DNA of 64,000 nucleotides from Zingiber officinale. Lineage: Eukaryota > Streptophyta > Magnoliopsida > Zingiberales > Zingiberaceae. The stretch lies in contig NC_055996.1 in NCBI RefSeq assembly GCF_018446385.1, positions 130,248,532-130,312,531 on the forward strand. The letters are read 5' to 3'. Of this stretch, positions 57,746-64,000 are shown in pieces (position 1 is the stretch's first letter; each line of letters starts with the position of its first letter). The notes under the pieces were generated by a model, which saw nothing but the letters and a program-made list of their open reading frames with translations, was not told the origin of the DNA and made no database searches. Made by a program: the position numbers and the translations under genes.

Positions 57746-59190
57746 ATGCCCGAACCAAGCATCGTTCCACCAAAATTCGAGGGGGACTTCGCATACTGGA
57801 AGTGTCGTATGGAGGTATTCCTAAGAACTGATTTCGAAATTCGATTAATTATAAAGTATGACTTTGTAGCTCCGATGAATCAGAATGGAGAAGAAAAAGA
57901 AGAGAGCCAGTGGACAAAGAAGGAGCAGAGTGATTGCGTAGCGAACAACCGTGCGGAATATCACCTGCTGAGCATGTTGCCGCTTTAAGAAGTCAACCAC
58001 ATCGGAAGCTACTTGTCGGCCAAAGAAGTCTGGGAGAAGTTCCTAGAGCTCCACGAAGGAACTTTCAAAGCTAAGCTAGCAAGAAGAGACATCCTTCGGA
58101 ACAAACTAACGAACATCCGTCTGGAGAAAGGTGAGAAGGTAGCCGATCTACACGCGAAGGTAAAAGAATTGATTACCGGTCTCGAGAACCTCGATGAAAC
58201 GGTAACAAACCGGGACACCATACGCTACGCTCTTAACGTGTTTCCCAGAACTCCAGAATGGACGTCAATCATCGACGCCTATTACATTTCAAAGGACCTA
58301 GAGGTAAGTACCTTAGAAGAATTGTTTTCTACTCTGGAATTACATGAAACCAGGTGTGCAGGGACAACTAAGGAATCAAGCCAGATAATGGCGCTGAATG
58401 CAACCAAAAGGGATGAACTCGAGTCAGACTCAGAAGAGGACCAGGAAGCATACATGGTAAGAAACTTTAAAAAAAAAATAGATCCAATAAGTTTAAAGAA
58501 ATGCAGAATAAAAAGAATCCAAGAAATAGAAGAAGGATGTGTTGCTACAAGTGTCAAAAGAAAGGACACCTAAAAAAGGATTGCCCAGAACTAAAGAAGG
58601 ACAAAGGCAAGATTCCCAAGAAGCACAAGAACCTAAAATATACTTGGGACGACACTTCATCATCTGAGTCTGAGATTCAAGAATATGTCGGACTGGCGCT
58701 GATGGCAAGCTACAAAGGACAAAGTACATCAGAACCCAACATCGATGAAGGGGGAGCGACCTCAGATGAGAACAACGAAGTAGGGGGAGATTCAGCCTTC
58801 AAGTCTGATATGGTAAGTAGGGTATGGCTCTTACCCCCTGATCAACTTTACTTTGGAATTAAGTTTATGTCAAAATCCATGTTTAAGTTAAAAAGTAAAA
58901 AATACTAAATTAAAAAATGAAAACTTAGAAATAAAAAGAACTTTAGCAAAATCTTGTCTAATAGAAGACTTTGATAAAATAAAATTTGAAAATGATAAAT
59001 TAAAAGAAGAAATTGAAAAATTGAAAAACTCTACCTACTCAAATATTTCTACCTTTAGAAATTATAGAGGTTTAAATTGGTACTATAGGTTTCATCAAAG
59101 TCAAATCAGAAAATATCAAAAGTCTATATACCTAGAAAATATTTAATTAATCCTGTAGGTAGGAACCTCTATTGGGTTCCGAAAACATGT
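57746..59190 (+). pseudogene. gag of element D (nearly intact)
   Basis: Starts MPEPSIVPPKFEGDFAYWKC. One stop near 57986, then KFLELHEGTFKAKLARRD, LHAKVKELITGLENLDETVT and FPRTPEWTSIIDAYYISKDL to about 58480. A frameshift near 58480-58500 leads into CCHC knuckle CYKCQKKGHLKKDC, an acidic tail SEPNIDEGGATSDENNEVGG and coiled coil, then a stop-bearing end reading LINPVGRNLYWVPKTC at about 59145-59190. No protease, integrase or RT follows. Confidence 0.85.
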
Positions 59191-59257
59191 TTAACTTGAA
59201 TTTAAAATTAAACTTAGCATCTTTAACGAGAAAGTTAAACAGATAATTTCTTTATAA

Positions 59258-59329
59258 GGCTTTGTCTAAGGAAGTGGTTGTTGCTCCAATAACCAAGAAG
59301 GTCTAGTGTCTCGCCATGACCTGGAAGCC
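59258..59329 (+). repeat. Shared AATAACCAAGAAGG module (element D copy)
   Basis: GGCTTTGTCTAAGGAAGTGG, CCAATAACCAAGAAGG, TCTCGCCATGACCTGGAAGC. Lies between gag and the purine tracts, sense orientation. Confidence 0.85.
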
Positions 59330-59849
59330 CAAATACTGAAATCAAATGTTTAATTAACTTTCTGGAAAAAGAATTAAATAATACTTAAAACTTTTTAAAC
59401 ATTTATTTTGAAAATTTTGTTTTACTTAGAAAATGTTTCTGTTGCAAATAATGCTTTAAAAGAGTTATTCAATTTGCTTTAGAAAATATATTGTCTTAAA
59501 GTTTTTTTTTAAAAAAAAAATTTGGTATCTATTCTGTCGCACAAAATTTTGTAGAAAATTATTGTTTTACTTAGAAATTTTTGCAAACACTTAAATTTTT
59601 GAAAAATTATCACATTTTTTTCTAACTTATTTTTTTTTAAACACTTAATTTTTTTTAGAATTTACCTTAGACTTGTTAAAAGGAACCCTATTTTTTGTGA
59701 TCAAAGGGGGAGAAGAATGTTAAGTCTAGGGGGAGGTATATATTTCTTAAATATTGAAAAATCTTTGGACTTATTTGCAAATTAACTATTTTTTTTGCAT
59801 ATGTTTACCCTAACTTAACTTGGGTTGTTCACATAAAAAAGGGGGAGAT

Positions 59850-60713
59850 TGTTAGAACCCCAAGGTGTTTTGATGTGATCAAACAAGTTAAGTTAAGTCA
59901 TGTTTTGTCTAACCCTTGTGTCTAAGTGTGCAGGAGCTTAGGAACACAGGAAGTCGAACGGAAGGCGCGGCTAACGAGAAGGACGACACGGGGAGAGAGC
60001 CGACGGACTCGGTGCGTCCGAGGGACGAGGTGACCGCGGAAGAGTACACCGGTGGACGAGAAGAACGTGCACGGTATTCGAGGGACGAGAAACCGGGAAG
60101 GAAGACTGCTCGAGGAGAAGGTCAGAACTTGGGTTCGGGTGAGCCTTATTTCGGATGGCCGAGATCACCCAAGCTAGTAGAACCGGAGTTGAAGACCCGG
60201 ACCGAGACGAGCCGAACTGAAGCAGAGCTATCTGACGGAAAAAGTCAACCAGAGTTGACTTTTGGGGTCTGGGGCGCCCGGAGTGAAGATTTTGACCAGA
60301 TCGAGTTTTGACTCGATCTGATCGTTGGGGGGATAAAATTTTATCCCCCCCAGGGCGCCCGGACTCTTCAGAGCGCCCCGACTAGTACTATAAATATAGC
60401 ACTGATTGGCACAGATCTTTCAACTCACTTGTAATCAGTTTCTTAGTGCTTAACTCTTCTGTCTGTGCTCTCAACGTTGTAAAGAGGCTACTCCGCCCAA
60501 AGGAGATCGTCAGATAGTGTACTGTATTCGTCTTGGATTAGCAATCTTCTGATTGCAAACCAAGTAAATATCTTGTGTCTGATTTCTTTAATTAGTCTCT
60601 TCTTTTTATTATTACAAGTGTCTGTTAATTAGTCGATATATCCGAGAAAGGTTAAATTTTTATTTCAGGGCAATTCACCCCTCCCCTCTTGCCGGCCTCC
60701 AAAGGGACCAACA
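59850..60713 (+). repeat. 3' LTR of element D
   Basis: Same as the 5' LTR but about 53 bp shorter, because one block between two GGGCGCCCGGA copies is missing (around 60272). Contains a perfect 24-bp palindrome at 60327-60350 (six G, ATAAAATTTTAT, six C), GGGCGCCC at 60353-60360 and TATA hairpin AGTACTATAAATATAGCACT (60384-60403). Confidence 0.9.
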
Positions 60714-60794
60714 GATAGAATATGTAATTTTTATTTATTATAATTTTCAATTATTATACTTTTAAATTAATGTATTTTTCAATCATTTTACTAT

Positions 60795-63361
60795 TGGTTG
60801 CTACTCGAAAAACCTAATGGTTCCACTGTACAAAAATTTTGTACAAAGGTCTGAACCTTTTCCTAGCTACCATGTGTTCTTTTAAATTAAACTTGGATCG
60901 CCTGCGGAACTTAACACGTTTGATCCAAAGTTTAATCTATTTGTTCTTTTAGGTTTAGACTCGGATCTCCTGCGGAACTTAACACGTTCGATCCAAATCA
61001 CCTAGGTTATTAATTTCATTAAATATTAATTTCCAAAATTGACTTCCAGTACTGACGTGGCGAGGCACATGACCTTTTTGGATATGAGAACAACCACCAC
61101 CGACTAGACAAAGCCTTTTAAGGAAAGTTAATATTTAATTTCCTTAAATAACTTTAGGTCAACCGAAAAGAACAATCAAATCACAAGGAAAAGAAAAAAA
61201 AAGAACACAACATCGAAAACAAATTCGAAATACTAGAATCGCATGCCTCTTGTATTTGGTATTATTTTCAAAAATAACTAGTATGATGAGGAAAGGAAAA
61301 ATACTAGTTATACCTTTTAGAAAAACCTCTTGATCTTCTACCGTATTCCTCTTCTAACCTCGGACGTTGTGTGGGCAACGATCTTCCGAGATGAGAACCA
61401 CCAAGCACCTTCTTCTTCCTTACGAGTTTCGGCCATCAAAACTTCTCCTAGGATGAAGAGGTTCGGCCACCACCACCATGCTCCAAGGGATGCTAGAAAC
61501 AAAACTTTCTTTCTCTCCTTCTTCTTCTTCTTCTCTAAACTTGATCCGGCCACCATATGAATCTCCACAAGAAGGATGAGGTTCGGCCATCAAAGAGAAG
61601 AGAGGACGAGAGGATAGCCGGCCACACCAAGGAAGAAAAAGAGGGAGAAAATAGAATAGAGTTTGTTCGCTATGAAGCCTTCTCTACCCCCTCTTTTATA
61701 ATCCTTGGTCTTGGCAAATAAGGAAAATTTAATAAAAACTTCCTTAATTCTTTTGCCATTGAAAAGGAAAATTTATTTAATTAAAAACAATTTTTCTTTT
61801 CAATATACAATGGTCGGCCACACCATAAAATTTCCAAGCAAATAAAATTTTAAACACAAATTAAAACTTCCTTATTTGCTTCCGGAAATTTATAAAAAAT
61901 TTCTCCAGTAATTTTTCCCTTCATGATTGGTTAATAAAAAGGAAATTTTATAAATTAAAATCTTTCTTTTAACATGCGGATAAAAAGAAAGTTATCTCTA
62001 AAAATTAAAATCTCTTTTAATCTACAAATAAGGAAAGATATTAAATCTTTTCTTAATCTTTTGTAGAAACTAATAAAAGAGAATTTTTAATTTTTAAACT
62101 TTCTTTTAAATAATAAACATGATTAATAGGAAAGTTTTTACCAAAATTAAAATCAACCTTTTAATCTACAAATAAGGAAAGAGATTTAGCTCTTCTCTTA
62201 ATCTTTTGTAGAATCTTATAAAAGGAAAGATTTAAATTTTTAAACTCTCTTTTAAATCATGTTATCCACATAAGAAAAATTTTTAAAATTAAAATTCCTT
62301 TTTATTTTAATAGGGCCGGCCACCTAAGCTTGAGTTCAAGCTAGGGCCGGCCACATGAATTCACCCATGAACCAAACCATGGCCGGCCCTAGCTTGGTCG
62401 GCCCCTATAGGATGGGTAAGAAGGTGGGTATGTGGTGGGTATAAATCTCTATATACAAGAGGCTACGATAGGGACCGAGAGGAGGAATTGGTTTTGGTCT
62501 CCCGATGAAATTAAGCATCCCGTGTTCGCCCCGAACACACAACTTAACTTCATCAATAATAATTCATTCCACTAAAGAATTATTATTGAACTACCGCACC
62601 AATCCCAAATTACATTTTTGGGCTCCTTCTTATTATGAGTGTGTTAGTCTCCCTGTGTTTAAGATGTCGAATGTCCACTAATTAAGTGAGTTACTGACAA
62701 CTCATTTAATTAATATCTTAGTCCAAGAGTAGTACCACTCAACCTCATCGTCATGTCGGACTAAGTCTACCTGCAGGGTTTAACATGACAATCCTTATGA
62801 GCTCCTCTTGGGGACATTCTCAACCTAGATTACTAGGACACAGTTTCCTTCAATAATCAACAACACACACTATAAGTGATATCATTTTCCAACTTATCGG
62901 GCTTATTGATTTATCGAACTAAATCTCACCCATTGATAAATTAAAGAAATAAATATCAAATATATGTGCTTGTTATTATATTGGGATTAAGAGCACACAT
63001 TTCCATAATAACTGAGGTCTTTGTTCCTTTATAAAGTCAGTATAAAAGAAACGACCTCTAATGGTCCTACTCAATATACTCTAAGTGTACTAGTGTAATT
63101 ATATAGTTGAGATAAACTAATACTTAATTACACTACGACCTTCCAATGGTTTGTTCCTTTCCATCTTGGTCGTGAGCTACTGTTTATAATTTATAAGGTA
63201 CTGATAACATGATCTTCTGTGTGTGACACCACACACCATGTTATCTACAATATTAATTAAACAACTACATTTATCATAAATGTAGACATTTGACCAATGT
63301 GATTCTTATTTCTAGATAAATGTTTATACCAAAAGTTAGGCTTTTAGTATACATTCTAACA
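60795..63361 (-). repeat. 3' LTR of a Tork/Angela-like copia element
   Basis: On the minus strand it starts TGTTAGAATGTATACTAAAA and ends GTAGCAACCA, 2567 bp. It contains GGCCGGCC-rich leader words (about 62310-62400), the module at 61041-61115 and the GTACAAAATTTTTGTAC hairpin (60829-60845) near its end. The purine tract complement ATCTCCCACTT follows at 63362. The mate LTR is outside the window. Confidence 0.85.
61041..61115 (-). repeat. Shared AATAACCAAGAAGG module (copia LTR copy, diverged)
   Basis: On the minus strand GGCTTTGTCTAGTCGGTGG, TCATATCCAAAAAGGTCATG, GCCTCGCCACG...CTGGAAGTC. In sense orientation with the copia element. Confidence 0.75.
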
Positions 63362-64000
63362 ATCTCCCACTTATACTAAAAGACTAAGCTTCCATAACTG
63401 CTACCATACATCTGATTCCCAAACCTTCAACATGCCCATCAAAAGCTCTTGCCTTAAGGGCTTTAGTGAAAGAATCTTCTAGGTTATCACTTGATGCAAT
63501 CTAGGCAGCAACAACTTCTTCTCGTTTATACGATTTCTCGTATTGGGTGGTACTTGCGCTCTATTGCGTTTACTTGCCTTATAGACTTATGGTTTCTTCG
63601 AGTTTGCTACTGCACCACTATTATTACAATGAATTGTAATAATCTTTGGACAAATCAGAAATCATATCTAAGTCCATCTTGAGGTTATTGAGTCATTTAG
63701 CTTTTATGGCTAGCTCAGAGGCTTGCCATATACTCAGCTTCTATGGTGGAGTCCAGAAAAACACCTATGCTTATCACTCTTCCATAGTTATGACTTTTCC
63801 TCCTAAAGTAAACACAAAACCCCGAGGTTGACTTACTATTGTCCCTTTCCGATTGGATGTTAAAATCCATGCAACCCACAGGAAACAAATTATCTGCCTT
63901 ATAAGCTAGCATGTAATCTCTAGTGCCTCTAAGGTACTTCAATATATGCTTTACCGCAGATCAATATCCTTGTCCAGAGTTGCTTTGATATCTAATAACT
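63362..64000 (-). pseudogene. copia pol C-terminus (RNase H), right-truncated by the window
   Basis: Minus-strand frames with stops encode KYLRGTRDYMLAYKADNLFP, DNSKSTSGFCVYF, DSTIEAEYMAS (63942-63715) and then, in broken frames to about 63420, DNLEDSFTKALKARAFDGHV. These are copia RNase H and C-terminal motifs (EAEY; DNLADPFTKAL in the family). The RT lies beyond position 64000. Confidence 0.85.

Larger units (their letters stand above)
56774..60713 (+). mobile_element. Element D: complete gag-only LTR retrotransposon
   Basis: 3940 bp with a perfect 5-bp duplication GATAG (56769-56773 and 60714-60718). 5' LTR 56774-57690 (917 bp), primer-binding site TGGTATCAGAGC 57693-57704, internal region 57691-59849, 3' LTR 59850-60713 (864 bp). 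Three purine tracts, CAAAGGGGGAGAAGAA (about 59703), CTAGGGGGAGG (about 59728) and AAAAAAGGGGGAGAT (59835-59849), match the multiple-PPT hallmark of Sireviruses. gag is the only coding region. Confidence 0.95.

Noticed and set aside
61330-61560. Open frames near 61.3-61.6 kb on both strands
   Set aside because: They lie in the leader part of the copia LTR, which has repeated GGCCGG words and no protein signature.

Overview
The window is nuclear DNA of a flowering plant. The evidence is spliced genes with GT-AG introns, Ty1/copia and Sirevirus-like LTR retrotransposons primed by initiator-Met tRNA, hAT- and Mutator-type MITEs and tRNA-derived SINEs. The GC-rich first exons of the two intact genes, set in AT-rich surroundings, suggest a monocot. 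A Zingiberales-type genome is plausible but not shown. All boundaries were read by eye.

Layout. (1) 0-1.1 kb: last four exons of an S9-family prolyl-oligopeptidase-like hydrolase (copy A). (2) 2.2-7.3 kb: a U2 snRNA pseudogene, a 3.4-kb terminal-inverted-repeat element filled with tandem repeats, and a dead hAT-type transposase. (3) 7.7-16.7 kb: a second, dead copy (B) of the S9 hydrolase, split by a degenerate copia element that itself carries a hAT MITE; another hAT MITE lies beside it. Copy A preserves the empty sites. (4) 18.3-20.2 kb: an intact four-exon remorin gene on the minus strand. (5) 23.2-48.3 kb: a nest of gag-only LTR retrotransposons. Element A is split by element B. Element G carries elements F, H and J. 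(6) 50.7-53.8 kb: an intact four-exon gene for plastid-type phosphoribosylamine-glycine ligase (PUR2/GARS), minus strand. (7) 55.4-64 kb: a Mutator MITE, a Harbinger-associated pseudogene interrupted by gag-only element D, and the 2.6-kb LTR plus pol tail of a copia element that runs off the right edge.

The two intact host genes are unrelated housekeeping/signalling genes and do not form a pathway together. The remarkable content is the retrotransposon community. Seven elements or element remnants (A, B, D, F, G, H, J) have Sirevirus-like gag and, where the region survives, several polypurine tracts, but no pol. In the four whose gag tail can be read clearly (B, D, G, J) the gag ends at a WVPK-like motif, just where pol would be expected to begin. 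Every readable LTR carries an array of short palindromes directly upstream of its TATA box. The palindrome sequence differs by family (CAGTCGACTG; GATCGGTC-n-GACCGATC; GGGCGCCC; GAGGGCGCCCTC) while neighbouring LTR sequence is conserved. A separate stretch of about 70 bp recurs, always in sense orientation, inside four of these elements and inside the LTRs of an unrelated copia lineage.
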